Positions 10,268 to 19,172 of a stretch of DNA of 64,000 bases are shown here, piece by piece. The DNA is taken from contig NZ_LDES01000024.1 in the NCBI RefSeq assembly GCF_001015195.1, forward strand, positions 1-64,000, in the 5' to 3' direction. How positions within the stretch are numbered: the first letter of the stretch is position 1; each line of letters opens with the position of its first letter. The notes beneath the pieces were generated by a model. That model had not been told where the DNA came from and made no database searches. It saw only the letters and a list, made by a program, of their open reading frames with translations. This stretch comes from Sphingomonas sp. Y57. GTDB lineage: Bacteria; Pseudomonadota; Alphaproteobacteria; Sphingomonadales; Sphingomonadaceae. The translations under genes were made by a program, and so were the position numbers.

Positions 10268-12113
10268 GCCGACCCTCGATCCCGAAACCCGTGTGCTCTA
10301 CGGTGACAGCCTTCAGCCGCCGCCGGGCTATGTTTTCGACGCCGCCGTCGCGACGACTTTCTCGCTCGACTTCGAGACCGCGCTTGCGGCGCCGGTCAGT
10401 CTGGCGCTGTTCGCTGCTGAAAATCGCGACGATATTCTGACCCATCCGCTCGCGCTGCTGGAAGGTGCGGAGCGGATCGCGGGCAGGCTCGTCGTCTATG
10501 CCGATGCCGGGCACCTTCACGCCCAAGGACGGCCTCACTCGCGCCTCTGCTCGCTGTTGGAGCGGATCATTGTCGAAGTTGCAGCACCTCGCGGTGGAGC
10601 ATTTCATCCCAAACTCTGGGCGCTGCGCTATCGTCCGATCCGAGCGGGCGATCCCATCCTGGTGCGTCTGCTTATTCTTTCCCGCAACCTGACGCGCGAC
10701 CGTTCGTGGGACATCTCGCTCCGCCTCGACGGCAAACTTACGCGGCGGGTCGGTGCCGAGAACCGGCCGCTGTTCGACCTCGTCAGCAGCTTGCCGGACC
10801 TTGCGGTTGCCGAGGTCTCGGAAGACGCGCGGGAACTTACAAACTCGGTGGCTCAGGATCTGCGACGCGCCGAGTGGACGCTTCCCGAGCGGTTCGACGA
10901 GGTTCGTTTTGCGGTAAACGGCTTCAGCAACAAGGTCTGGCAGCCTGGGCCATGCGCACGGCTGGGCATCATTTCGCCATTCTGCGACGGCCAGACCCTT
11001 GAACTGCTCCGTAACTTCTCACGAACCCAGCCGAGACTTCTAAGCCGACCCGACGAGCTGGCATGTGTCGATGCGGATGTCCTGGACAATTTTGAACAGG
11101 TGGCCGTGCTCGATGAGATGGCAGCCAGTGAAGATGGCGAGGAGGATGCCTCGCCCAATGCTATTCAGGGCCTCCATGCCAAGGCATTCATCGCCGAGGT
11201 GAGTTGGGACACCGTGCTGACTGTGGGATCGGGCAATGCGACCCGTCCGGCTCTTATTTCAGGCAACAATGTCGAACTCTTCGCTTCGCTCAAGGGTAAG
11301 CGTTCCAAGGTCGGAAGCGTCGATGACATCATGGGCGAGAAAGGCTTCGGCCGGCTCACCCGAGCCTATGAACGCAGCGAATTGGCGCCGGTCGATCCGG
11401 CAATCAGATCGGCCGAGGCACGGCTCGACGAAGCTCGCCGCGCTCTGTGCCGTGGCGGTTTGCGTCTGCGCTGCGAGCGCGTCGACGACCAGGACAGCGA
11501 GGCGTTGTGGCGCGTCTGGCTGATCCCCGTCGAGCCTATCGTGCTCGCTGGCATGGCCTCACTCAGCATCTGGCCGATCACTCGCGGCGATGGACATGCC
11601 TGCGATGGCTTGGCGGCCCTGCGCGAGGGTGTTGCGGTCGATTTGGGCGCCATGCCCATGGTCGATCTTACCCGGTTTCTCGCATTTCGCCTGGAGGCCG
11701 ACGACGGCCTTGCATCTGCATTGTTCAGCACGGGGCTCATCATGGAAGGGCTCCCGCCCGAACGGCACGCTGCTATCCTTCGCTGGGTCATTGATAGCCG
11801 GGGTGCATTTTTCCGCTATCTGCGCCTACTTCTCTCGGAGCTGGGCGATCCCTTCGGTGCGGCCTTGGCGGCACAGGAAGGCGGTGGAGGTGGCGGATGG
11901 GAAGCCGCCGCCGACGATGCGCCGCTATTAGAAGACATGGTCCGCGCGCTCTGCCGGGGCGGCGAGCGTCTTCATGCCATTGAGCGCCTGATGACCCGGT
12001 TGGAGGCCGGCGGCGAAGATCCGGCGGGCAATCCAATTCCGCCGGAATTCCGCACACTCTGGGAGGCATTCCGTATCGCGCTACAGGATCAGGAAGACAG
12101 CCGTGCCAGATAG
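10257..12113 (+). CDS. Phospholipase D-superfamily nuclease
   Basis: A 618-residue protein with two HKD-like half-sites. The first is FHPKLWALRY near residue 116, followed by LILSRNLTRDRSWD. The second is GLHAKAF near residue 305, followed by VGSGNATRPALISGNNVE. Two HxK...(S/G)xNxT half-sites in one chain are the signature of PLD-family phosphodiesterases, which act on DNA in restriction and defence contexts such as DrmC of DISARM. The chain is fused to a long C-terminal part without motifs I know. It overlaps both neighbours by 11 bases, which argues for a stoichiometric complex with the DUF6361 protein and the helicase. Confidence 0.75.
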   Translation: MLNRPTLDPETRVLYGDSLQPPPGYVFDAAVATTFSLDFETALAAPVSLALFAAENRDDILTHPLALLEGAERIAGRLVVYADAGHLHAQGRPHSRLCSLLERIIVEVAAPRGGAFHPKLWALRYRPIRAGDPILVRLLILSRNLTRDRSWDISLRLDGKLTRRVGAENRPLFDLVSSLPDLAVAEVSEDARELTNSVAQDLRRAEWTLPERFDEVRFAVNGFSNKVWQPGPCARLGIISPFCDGQTLELLRNFSRTQPRLLSRPDELACVDADVLDNFEQVAVLDEMAASEDGEEDASPNAIQGLHAKAFIAEVSWDTVLTVGSGNATRPALISGNNVELFASLKGKRSKVGSVDDIMGEKGFGRLTRAYERSELAPVDPAIRSAEARLDEARRALCRGGLRLRCERVDDQDSEALWRVWLIPVEPIVLAGMASLSIWPITRGDGHACDGLAALREGVAVDLGAMPMVDLTRFLAFRLEADDGLASALFSTGLIMEGLPPERHAAILRWVIDSRGAFFRYLRLLLSELGDPFGAALAAQEGGGGGGWEAAADDAPLLEDMVRALCRGGERLHAIERLMTRLEAGGEDPAGNPIPPEFRTLWEAFRIALQDQEDSRAR

Positions 12114-15100
12114 CGAATTTGAAGCTGCCGCCGCGCTGGCACCGCTCAAGGCCTTCCAGCGTCGTACTGTCGATTATGTGTTTGACCGGCTTTACGGAGA
12201 ACAGGATCCTGTCCGGCAGTTTCTCGTCGCCGATGAGGTAGGCTTGGGGAAGACGATGGTGGCGCGCGGCGTCATCGCGCGCACGATCGAAAAACTCTGG
12301 GATACGACCGACCGCATCGACATCCTGTACATCTGCTCCAACCAGGCGATTGCCGCGCAGAATCTCAATCGCCTTAACGTCCTTGGCCGCAAGGAACTGG
12401 CGCTCCCCACACGCATGACTCTCATCCCGTTGCAGGTGCGGGGCGACCAGGGCCTCGATGCCAATAAGGTGAATTTCATCAGCCTGACTCCGGGCACGAC
12501 ATTCGATCTGAAATCAACCACTGGTGTAACCCAGGAACGCGCGCTATTGCTGCGGATGCTGGAGGATCGCGTTTCCAGGCCGCGAGGCCTACACAATCTA
12601 CTTCAGGTGAGTGCCGGCCTCACGGGATGGAACGACGCCGTGGACGCTCTGTCGCTCAAAGGTGTTGATCCGCGGATCGTCGAACGCTTCCGCCGCGATG
12701 TCGAAGCAGACCTTGAACTGTTCGAGGAACTGGAGGCCGTCTGCGACCTCTTTCCCCGACGGCGGGAAATCTATCCTTACGAACTCAACCAGCGACGAAA
12801 CGCGCTGGTCGGACGTCTGCGGGGCAAGCTCTCCCATGCATGTATCGACGCCCTGAAGCCGGATCTGATCATCATGGACGAGTTTCAGCGGTTTCGAGAC
12901 CTTCTCCATGGCAAGACGCCTGCGGCCGAACTAGCGCAAGAGCTGTTCGACTATTCCGATGGTACAGGCCTTGGCGCACGCACCTTGCTGCTGTCGGCTA
13001 CGCCCTATCGGATGCTCACCCTTTCCGGTGATGAACCCGACGACGGCGAACATTATCGCGATTTTCTCGAAACGCTCTCCTTCCTGTACGGCAAGGCCAA
13101 TGGACCTGAAATCGCCCAGACGCTGGAGCGCGAGATGCGGGCGTTTCGCGGCTTCCTCCACGCGCTGCCCGGGTCCCGTCCAGAAGCTATCACAGCCCGC
13201 CAGACGATCGAGGGCCGCCTGCGGCGGGTGATCGCACGCACCGAACGGGTGGCGAGCACGATCGAGCGGGATTCCATGGTCAGCGAACCGCCGATGACCA
13301 TCTCCATACAACCTGCCGATCTTCGCCAGGCAACCGTCGTCTCCGACGTCGCCCGAGTGCTCGATGCGCCGGAAATTACCGAATATTGGAAATCGGCACC
13401 TTATCTCCTCAATTTCATGCGCGATTACGCGCTCAAACGCCTTCTGAGGGATAAGCTCGACAAACCAGATCCCGCACTGCGCGAAGCCCTGGAAAAGGCC
13501 CGGCCCGCGATGCTCGATCACGAGGCGCTCGATAGCTACGCGCCGTTGGACCCTGCCAATGGCCGCATGCGCGGGCTGATGGACGAAATGTTCGCGGACG
13601 ATCTGGACCAACATCTGTGGATCCCACCTTCGCTGCCTTACTACGGACCAGAGCGGGTGGGGGCTCCGCTGACCAAGGCGCTGATCTTTTCGTCATGGTC
13701 GATGGTGCCCGATGCAATCGCGGCGATCCTGTCCTATGAAGCGGAACGCCGCATGGGTGTCGGTGCTACGGGACACCGCTATTTCAACCGAGTGCGCCCA
13801 CGCCCCATTCAGTTCCGGCAAGCGCAGGAACGCTTGGTCGCGATGCGTGCGCTGCATCTTGTCTATCCCTCGCCAACGCTGGCGCAGCTTGCCGACCCTC
13901 GAGAAATCTTCGGGCAGATGACAGAACGACTCTCCTATGAGGCGATGCGTCAGGCTGTCGCCGAGCGTCTGCGCGCAAGCGTGGCGGCACTCGATGCACG
14001 GACGGGAGACGCATCGGACGGCCGCGATTGGGAATGGGCCGCGCCCGCCGTGATCGACGCAATCGCGGGCGCGCGCTCCGTCTCCTGGGTGGCAACATCC
14101 TATGGCTTTGCCTCGCTTGGCAATGAAGAAGGCTTCAAGGAGCATGTTACCGAGCTTCGCAGCGCTGCCGGTGACAGGCTGTTTGGTGCAGTGCCTGGCA
14201 CTCTCATCGATCTTCTCACCGACATCGCGCTCGGAAGCCCTGCCGTGTGCGCCTTGCGAGCCTTGCACCGGATCGCGCCCGACATGGCCATGGACGATCA
14301 TCGGCTGCTCAACGCCGCGAGCCAGATTGCTTGGGGGTTTCGCACCCTGTTCAACCAGCACGATGCTGTCGCACTGCTGCGTAAGGACGATGACGATCGC
14401 TACTGGCATCGCGTACTGACCTTCAGCGCCGAGCATAATCTCCAGGCCGTCCTCGACGAATATGTCCATTATCTCGTTGACGCAGAAGGACTCGGCGCGC
14501 GCCCGTCGGCAGATCGGGTCGCCGGGATCAGCCGGGCGGTCTCAGACGCGCTTTCGATCCGGCCTTCGCAGATCGATGTGGAAGACCCGCACGTCGAAGG
14601 CAAGAAGCTCGTTATTGGCAAGTTCCAAATGCGCGGACGCTTCGCCATGCGGCTGTCCGACTACAAGGACGAAGAAGGCGGCGCTGCACGATTGGGCAGC
14701 GTTCGCGACGCCTTCAACTCGCCGTTTCGCCCCTTTGCCCTGGCCACGACATCGGTCGGCCAGGAAGGGCTGGATTTTCACCCCTACTGTTATCGGCTCT
14801 ATCATTGGAATCTGCCTGGCAATCCGGTCGATCTCGAACAGCGCGAGGGGCGGGTTCATCGCTTCAAGGGCCATGCCATCCGCCTCAATCTGGCGCATAT
14901 TCAAACCGATGTCGTGCGCGGCGCAGGCGCGGATAAGAGCGACCCTTGGCATGCCATGTTCAACGCCGCGCGCGCCGAAGCTGCGGTCGATTCCGACCTC
15001 ATCCCCTATTGGATCTATGAGGGGCCGGTTAAGGTCGAACGGCGCGTTCCAACGCTGCCATTCAGCCGCGAGGTGCGCCGATTGGAATGGCTCAAGCGGA

Positions 15101-15231
15101 GCCTAACCCTCTATCGCCTCGCATTCGGTCAGCCACGACAGGAAGATTTGCTGGAATATCTGCACTCCCTTCTGGGCTCGGACATGAGCGCCGAAGACCT
15201 GGCCGAGCTTCAGATCCAGCTTCAGCCGTAA
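12103..15231 (+). CDS. SNF2-type superfamily 2 helicase/translocase
   Basis: A 1042-residue protein starting from GTG at 12,103 with AGGAAGA upstream. It has SF2 motifs: DEVGLGKT (Walker A, 44-51), a MDEFQRFRD motif II, LLLSATPYRM (motif III), ATTSVGQEGLDFH (motif V) and DLEQREGRVHRF (motif VI). Between the lobes lies a large insert of several hundred residues with no recognisable domain. The GxGK context and arginine finger are those of SWI2/SNF2-like or RapA-like translocases found in DISARM- and BREX-type systems. It is the last gene of the operon. Its stop is one base from the stop of the convergent HipA-like gene, leaving no room for a terminator between them. Confidence 0.85.
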   Translation: MPDSEFEAAAALAPLKAFQRRTVDYVFDRLYGEQDPVRQFLVADEVGLGKTMVARGVIARTIEKLWDTTDRIDILYICSNQAIAAQNLNRLNVLGRKELALPTRMTLIPLQVRGDQGLDANKVNFISLTPGTTFDLKSTTGVTQERALLLRMLEDRVSRPRGLHNLLQVSAGLTGWNDAVDALSLKGVDPRIVERFRRDVEADLELFEELEAVCDLFPRRREIYPYELNQRRNALVGRLRGKLSHACIDALKPDLIIMDEFQRFRDLLHGKTPAAELAQELFDYSDGTGLGARTLLLSATPYRMLTLSGDEPDDGEHYRDFLETLSFLYGKANGPEIAQTLEREMRAFRGFLHALPGSRPEAITARQTIEGRLRRVIARTERVASTIERDSMVSEPPMTISIQPADLRQATVVSDVARVLDAPEITEYWKSAPYLLNFMRDYALKRLLRDKLDKPDPALREALEKARPAMLDHEALDSYAPLDPANGRMRGLMDEMFADDLDQHLWIPPSLPYYGPERVGAPLTKALIFSSWSMVPDAIAAILSYEAERRMGVGATGHRYFNRVRPRPIQFRQAQERLVAMRALHLVYPSPTLAQLADPREIFGQMTERLSYEAMRQAVAERLRASVAALDARTGDASDGRDWEWAAPAVIDAIAGARSVSWVATSYGFASLGNEEGFKEHVTELRSAAGDRLFGAVPGTLIDLLTDIALGSPAVCALRALHRIAPDMAMDDHRLLNAASQIAWGFRTLFNQHDAVALLRKDDDDRYWHRVLTFSAEHNLQAVLDEYVHYLVDAEGLGARPSADRVAGISRAVSDALSIRPSQIDVEDPHVEGKKLVIGKFQMRGRFAMRLSDYKDEEGGAARLGSVRDAFNSPFRPFALATTSVGQEGLDFHPYCYRLYHWNLPGNPVDLEQREGRVHRFKGHAIRLNLAHIQTDVVRGAGADKSDPWHAMFNAARAEAAVDSDLIPYWIYEGPVKVERRVPTLPFSREVRRLEWLKRSLTLYRLAFGQPRQEDLLEYLHSLLGSDMSAEDLAELQIQLQP

Positions 15232-15232
15232 C

Positions 15233-17086
15233 CTAACCCGCATCGCCAGCGAGCGCGGTGCAGCGCTCGCCGGTAAGGGCTAATATCTGGCCCTGGACGG
15301 TAGCAGCGGCCTCGGCGTCCGCCGCAAAAGTCGGTAGCCGGACAGTTTCGACGGCTTGTGCGAGGCTGCCCGTCAATTCGGCAATCGCCGTCTCTGCATC
15401 GCTTTGGGGCAGGCCGATCGTGCGCGCCAACGTCATGAAATCTCGGCGCGTCAGCCGGTCATCTTTGCCGTTGAGCTTGAGCGCCATGCGATCGCCGCCA
15501 AGACCCGGGAATACCCGCGTCGTGACCGCATCATAAAGCGGGGCGAAACGAACCGAGGTGAAGGCCTTGGCATCCGGTTCGGCGATTTTGAGCAGCGCGA
15601 GGTTTTTGAGGTGCATGTCGCCATCGGCGATCAGCCAAGCGAAAACCGCGCGGCGGAAAAGAATGTCGAGATCCGCCGCAGGGTCGGTCGACAGCGGCCG
15701 CAGTCCACGCGCCATCCGCTCTATCGTCCCATCATATTTAGCCGAGGCCGGAAGATCCAGGATCGAGCAGAAATCCTCAAGCGCGATCCGCCTTTGATCG
15801 CCTGGTCCCTGGCGGATATCGAACCGCTCCACAACGAGCGCGGGAACCATGCCATCGGGCATCGCCGTCAGGGCGACGTCGGGCGTTGCAAAGCCGGCGG
15901 CTCGACCAAGCTCAAGGCAGAGCCATTCCACGATCGGCAGCATCTCGAAACCAGCGGTGCCTGCCGGCTTGAGGATATGGGTGAACGGCAGATCGATGGC
16001 CGGGATGAGTGCGCCATCGGGTGCCAGATGCATCGGCGCCTTGATCTGGACGCCCGACAGGCGCGGCGTTTCCGCGCGAGCAAATATGCTCGCGAGATTC
16101 TGCTCGAAACTCTCCTCGATCGCACCGCGCGCCGGGCCATCATAGCGGCCAGTGAAGCGGCCTGCGTCGATGAAGCCGTTCAGCGTCGTCGTGAGAATGT
16201 CCGCCGGTAGTGCCGCGAGCTCGTCGCGAGCCTCTACCACGGTGATGTTCGACATATAACGCCGCCCACGCTTCAAGGCCTCGCGCTCGTCGCGCTCGTG
16301 AAGCACCTGTGCGAGCCAGCCTTCCGGTAAGAGGGATTCGACAAAGGCCGGAAGTTTCCCGGGCGTTGTCTCCCGGACGAGCGCCGGACCTGAGCCGCGG
16401 GCCGGCTTCCAGCGCCACTCAAATCCGTCATGAGTCAGGCGGCCGAGCGGCTCGCCGTGCCAGGCGATCACCAGATCCAGCGCCGCTTTGTTGACGGGTG
16501 CTTTGGCCGTGCCCGGCTGCGCCAGGAGGAAGCGTTCCGCACCTTCGCCTTCGCGATACCAACCATTTTCCCGCGCCAACGCCCAGATTGCATCGGCGGC
16601 ATCCTTAGGCGTGCCATACTCCTCGACGAGACGCGCGGCCATCTGGACGCGCATTTCGGCGGTGATGGCGCTGGCATGCTCGCTGCGCAGCCGAAAGGCT
16701 TCCAGAAAACGCTGCCGGTGTGAGGATACGGCGATGCGCAACTCGCCCAGATCATCACCGATCACCGCTGACGCGGTCGAAGGATGCGGCGGCGCTTCGT
16801 TCTGAACGATCTCCAGGCTGCGCAGCCTCGTGCGCTGGTTGCGTCTGCCGCTAATAAAGAGCCGGCCATCGGGTGTCGGCGCAAGCAGCGCGGCGCTCGC
16901 CGACGACAAATAGGCATTGGGATAGAGATAATGGGCGATGCGGATCGCATGGTTCATTATGGCGGCGTCTGCATCGACATCTTGATCGACATATATGCCG
17001 CGTACGAGCTGGACGAGCTCGCCGGCTTGCGCGCGCTGGTGCGCGCGCTTGGCATCGATCGTCTCGCCAACCAGATGGATCGTCAT
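15233..17086 (-). CDS. HipA-like kinase fused to an AbiEi-like N-terminal regulator domain
   Basis: I place the start at the ATG at 17,086 (617 residues), because an upstream in-frame extension would run through an operator. Residues 1 to about 200 resemble the AbiEi antitoxin fold (LVQLVRGIYVDQD; YLSSASAALLAPTPDG). From about 220 on the protein follows HipA: LGRLTHDG, a FTHILKPA nucleotide-binding segment, VVERFD, a DGDMHLKN catalytic loop and a PLYDAVTT Mg-binding segment. HipA kinases phosphorylate targets such as glutamyl-tRNA synthetase and are normally held by a separate HipB. No hipB-like gene is adjacent, so the fused domain may be the built-in antitoxin and autorepressor. Function is inferred; the family assignment is firm. 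Confidence 0.8.
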   Translation of the reverse strand: MTIHLVGETIDAKRAHQRAQAGELVQLVRGIYVDQDVDADAAIMNHAIRIAHYLYPNAYLSSASAALLAPTPDGRLFISGRRNQRTRLRSLEIVQNEAPPHPSTASAVIGDDLGELRIAVSSHRQRFLEAFRLRSEHASAITAEMRVQMAARLVEEYGTPKDAADAIWALARENGWYREGEGAERFLLAQPGTAKAPVNKAALDLVIAWHGEPLGRLTHDGFEWRWKPARGSGPALVRETTPGKLPAFVESLLPEGWLAQVLHERDEREALKRGRRYMSNITVVEARDELAALPADILTTTLNGFIDAGRFTGRYDGPARGAIEESFEQNLASIFARAETPRLSGVQIKAPMHLAPDGALIPAIDLPFTHILKPAGTAGFEMLPIVEWLCLELGRAAGFATPDVALTAMPDGMVPALVVERFDIRQGPGDQRRIALEDFCSILDLPASAKYDGTIERMARGLRPLSTDPAADLDILFRRAVFAWLIADGDMHLKNLALLKIAEPDAKAFTSVRFAPLYDAVTTRVFPGLGGDRMALKLNGKDDRLTRRDFMTLARTIGLPQSDAETAIAELTGSLAQAVETVRLPTFAADAEAAATVQGQILALTGERCTALAGDAG

Positions 17087-17090
17087 AGGA

Positions 17091-17172
17091 TTATCTCGCA
17101 TTTCAGATGCGCTATAATCCCATCGATTAATGCAATGGGCAAGAATTATCTCGCATCTCACATGCGCGTTAA
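17091..17172. promoter_or_regulatory. Two palindromic operators upstream of the HipA-like fusion
   Basis: Two 27-bp imperfect palindromes of the same design, TTATCTCGCAT-N5-ATGCGNNNTAA, lie at 17,091-17,117 and 17,146-17,172. Each right arm matches the inverse of the left at 9 of 11 positions. Their centres are 55 bp apart. The first ends four bases from the chosen ATG of the kinase gene. This is the layout of an autoregulated toxin-antitoxin promoter. The binder is presumably the AbiEi-like domain of the kinase itself, because no separate repressor gene is adjacent. Confidence 0.65.
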
Positions 17173-17191
17173 TTCCATGAGGTAGTGTGAA

Positions 17192-17222
17192 GCGCGCCGA
17201 TGGGTTCCGGACATCGGCGCGC
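17192..17222 (-). terminator. Hairpin after the recombinase/ParB operon
   Basis: A perfect 11-bp stem GCGCGCCGATG / CATCGGCGCGC with a 9-base loop lies about 175 bases downstream of the last ParB-like gene. Only a weak T-rich tail follows on the minus strand (TTCAC), so termination would rest on the very GC-rich stem. The stretch from 17,087 to 17,396 holds no gene: only the two operators, this hairpin and unremarkable sequence. Confidence 0.45.
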
Positions 17223-17396
17223 TCCTTGGACTATCATGCCGCAATCACGGCACGCAGCCAGCCCTATGATGGCTGACCTAGCGGGCTCCGAGCGGGTTCG
17301 CCGCCATCCCCGCCGCCGTCCTTGATCCGTCCCATACGACGGCTTCTCCGACGGTCCCGGCGCTTTTGGGTCCCGGTCCCCATATCATGCATGCCG

Positions 17397-18287
17397 TCAG
17401 GGTGACATCGACTGGTCGAGCGATGTCGCTTGAACAATGGCGCGGAAATTCTCCAGAAACTCTGGATGACGGCGCTCCAGAAAGCCCTCGATCTCGGGCT
17501 TGGAAAGGAGCCGTTCGATAAAGCCCGAAGCAACCACCAGCACCAGCATGTCGTCGCCGTAGGACGCTTCGAGTTCCTTATAATCCTCGCTCACCGACGC
17601 CATCTCGCGTTCGAGGCGGGCCATCTGCTCGGTCGAAAGGCCCGTCGCCTTCTTCAGCTCGTCGGGCTTGTGCAGGTCGGCGGGCTTCGATGTCGCGAGC
17701 AGGGCCTTAGCATAACTCACCGTGTAATTGTTCGCAGACACCATCAGCTCGGCTACCTCGAGCTGCCGAATAGGCTTCATCTTGCGCAGTTTCTGGAAGG
17801 CGTGATGCCCGACCGGCTTGTCCTTGAGCAGTTCGGCGACATCCGGGCTGATCCCAGACAGCAGATGCCGGCGCTGCCGTATCACCTTCACATCGACATT
17901 GAGCGCGCGCGCCAGCTTCTCCTCGGGCACGCCGCGATCGAGCGCGCGCACGATCATGTAATGCTCCTGGATCGTCGCGAGACGGTTCACGCGCTTGTTG
18001 TAGGTGAAGGCTTCATCGTCGTCGGCCACGACGCACGCCGCCTCGGTCGCGCCCAGAAACCGCAGGGCATCGAGCCGCATATGGCCATCGAGCAACAAAT
18101 AGCCACCTCCCTTCTGCCGGGCGATAGACAGGGGTTCGATCAGCCCGACCTCGGCAACCGACGCGGCGATCCGGCGGTATTTAACCGTCTCGCGCACCCC
18201 CGCCGGCAACCCTTTGGTCGGGAGCAGATCGGCGATGGGCTGGATGATGATCTTGCGCTCGAAGGCGATCTTGATCGTATCCACCAT
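17397..18287 (-). CDS. ParB/RepB-like protein (second of pair)
   Basis: A 296-residue protein with an N-terminal ParB/Srx-fold domain (LLLDGHMRLDALRFLGA; the GxxRxxA CTP-binding pattern is present as GHMRLDA near residues 67-73). A helix-turn-helix region (EEKLARALNVDVKVIRQR) follows. The C-terminus is of the type labelled RepB C-terminal in plasmid partition proteins. It lies three bases after the related upstream gene. No ParA ATPase is present in the window, so a classical partition role is doubtful. The pair probably acts with the recombinase as DNA-clamp or regulatory factors of a mobile module. Confidence 0.7.
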   Translation of the reverse strand: MVDTIKIAFERKIIIQPIADLLPTKGLPAGVRETVKYRRIAASVAEVGLIEPLSIARQKGGGYLLLDGHMRLDALRFLGATEAACVVADDDEAFTYNKRVNRLATIQEHYMIVRALDRGVPEEKLARALNVDVKVIRQRRHLLSGISPDVAELLKDKPVGHHAFQKLRKMKPIRQLEVAELMVSANNYTVSYAKALLATSKPADLHKPDELKKATGLSTEQMARLEREMASVSEDYKELEASYGDDMLVLVVASGFIERLLSKPEIEGFLERRHPEFLENFRAIVQATSLDQSMSP

Positions 18288-18290
18288 GGC

Positions 18291-19172
18291 TCACCTTGCC
18301 GGTTCGATGCGCTCGGCGAGCGCGCGCGGGAGCGTGCTAAGGCCTTCGGCTCGCAGCAACGTCACAAAATGTTCGTCGGCCAGGAGGCGGCGCATCGCAT
18401 TGGCAACGAACAGCAGCCGGCTGCGCGCCAGCGATGCGCGCTTGATGAGGAGCTTTTGCCGTTCCGTCTCGCGCTGATAAGCGCGGATGAGGCCTTCGGA
18501 CGTCAAGGGCTTCTGCACCCGCCCGGGCCGTGAACCGCGCTTGTGGAGCTGTTTGCCGCTGGTGTTGCGCTGGTCGATGATCTTGCGGATCGCCAGCACC
18601 TGGTTGCCCGGAATGGCCTTCTCTTCATAAGCCTGCGCCAGCGCTTGCTGGACCTCGCCGTCCTTGGCTCTGGCGATCTCCATCGCGATCGTGTGTGGGA
18701 TCACCCCGCGATCGACGGCTGCGATCAGCTTTTCCTCACCCCGATCGAGCAGCAGGCAAATGGCGCTTACATATTCGACAGAGAAATCGACCTTGGCGGC
18801 GACCTCCGCATAGGAATAGCCGCGCGCGTGCAACACGCCGATGGCATGGACCAGCTCGAGCGGACTGTGCTGGCGACGCGCCAGATTCTCAACGAGGCTC
18901 ATGACGAAGCAGTCCTCCTCGGCCGCATCGATCACGATGGCGGGGATCTCGGCCTGGCCGAGCGCGATGAATGCCTCGAGCCGACCCTGGCCGCAGACCA
19001 GATCGAACCGCGTCTTGCCTGGCCGCTTGCTGACCGTGATCGGCTTCTTGAGCCCCAGATGCGCGATGCTGTTCACCAGCTCCTGGAAGATCCGCTTGTT
19101 GCGGACCCGGGGATTGAGAACCGTGATGAGGTCAATCGGGACCGAGCGGATTTCTGGGGGCGGTTCGCTCAT
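18291..19172 (-). CDS. ParB-like nuclease-fold protein (first of pair)
   Basis: A 293-residue ParB-family protein. The N-terminal domain has VLNPRVRNKRIFQELVNSI and LVCGQGRLEAFIALGQ, again with a GxxRxxA pattern (GQGRLEA). The middle has an HTH region (YSYAEVAAKVDFSVEYVSAI). The C-terminal third is helical and basic. It overlaps the recombinase stop by four bases (ATGA at 19,169-19,172), so the two are coupled. It is a diverged relative of the next gene rather than a duplicate. Partition, transposition control or loading of the recombinase are all possible. Confidence 0.7.
   Translation of the reverse strand: MSEPPPEIRSVPIDLITVLNPRVRNKRIFQELVNSIAHLGLKKPITVSKRPGKTRFDLVCGQGRLEAFIALGQAEIPAIVIDAAEEDCFVMSLVENLARRQHSPLELVHAIGVLHARGYSYAEVAAKVDFSVEYVSAICLLLDRGEEKLIAAVDRGVIPHTIAMEIARAKDGEVQQALAQAYEEKAIPGNQVLAIRKIIDQRNTSGKQLHKRGSRPGRVQKPLTSEGLIRAYQRETERQKLLIKRASLARSRLLFVANAMRRLLADEHFVTLLRAEGLSTLPRALAERIEPAR

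Noticed and set aside
17264-17533. 89-codon minus-strand frame overlapping the ParB-like gene end
   Set aside because: It overlaps the 3' end of a well-supported gene in another frame, has no ribosome binding site or recognisable domain, and is Arg/Ser-rich like a shadow.
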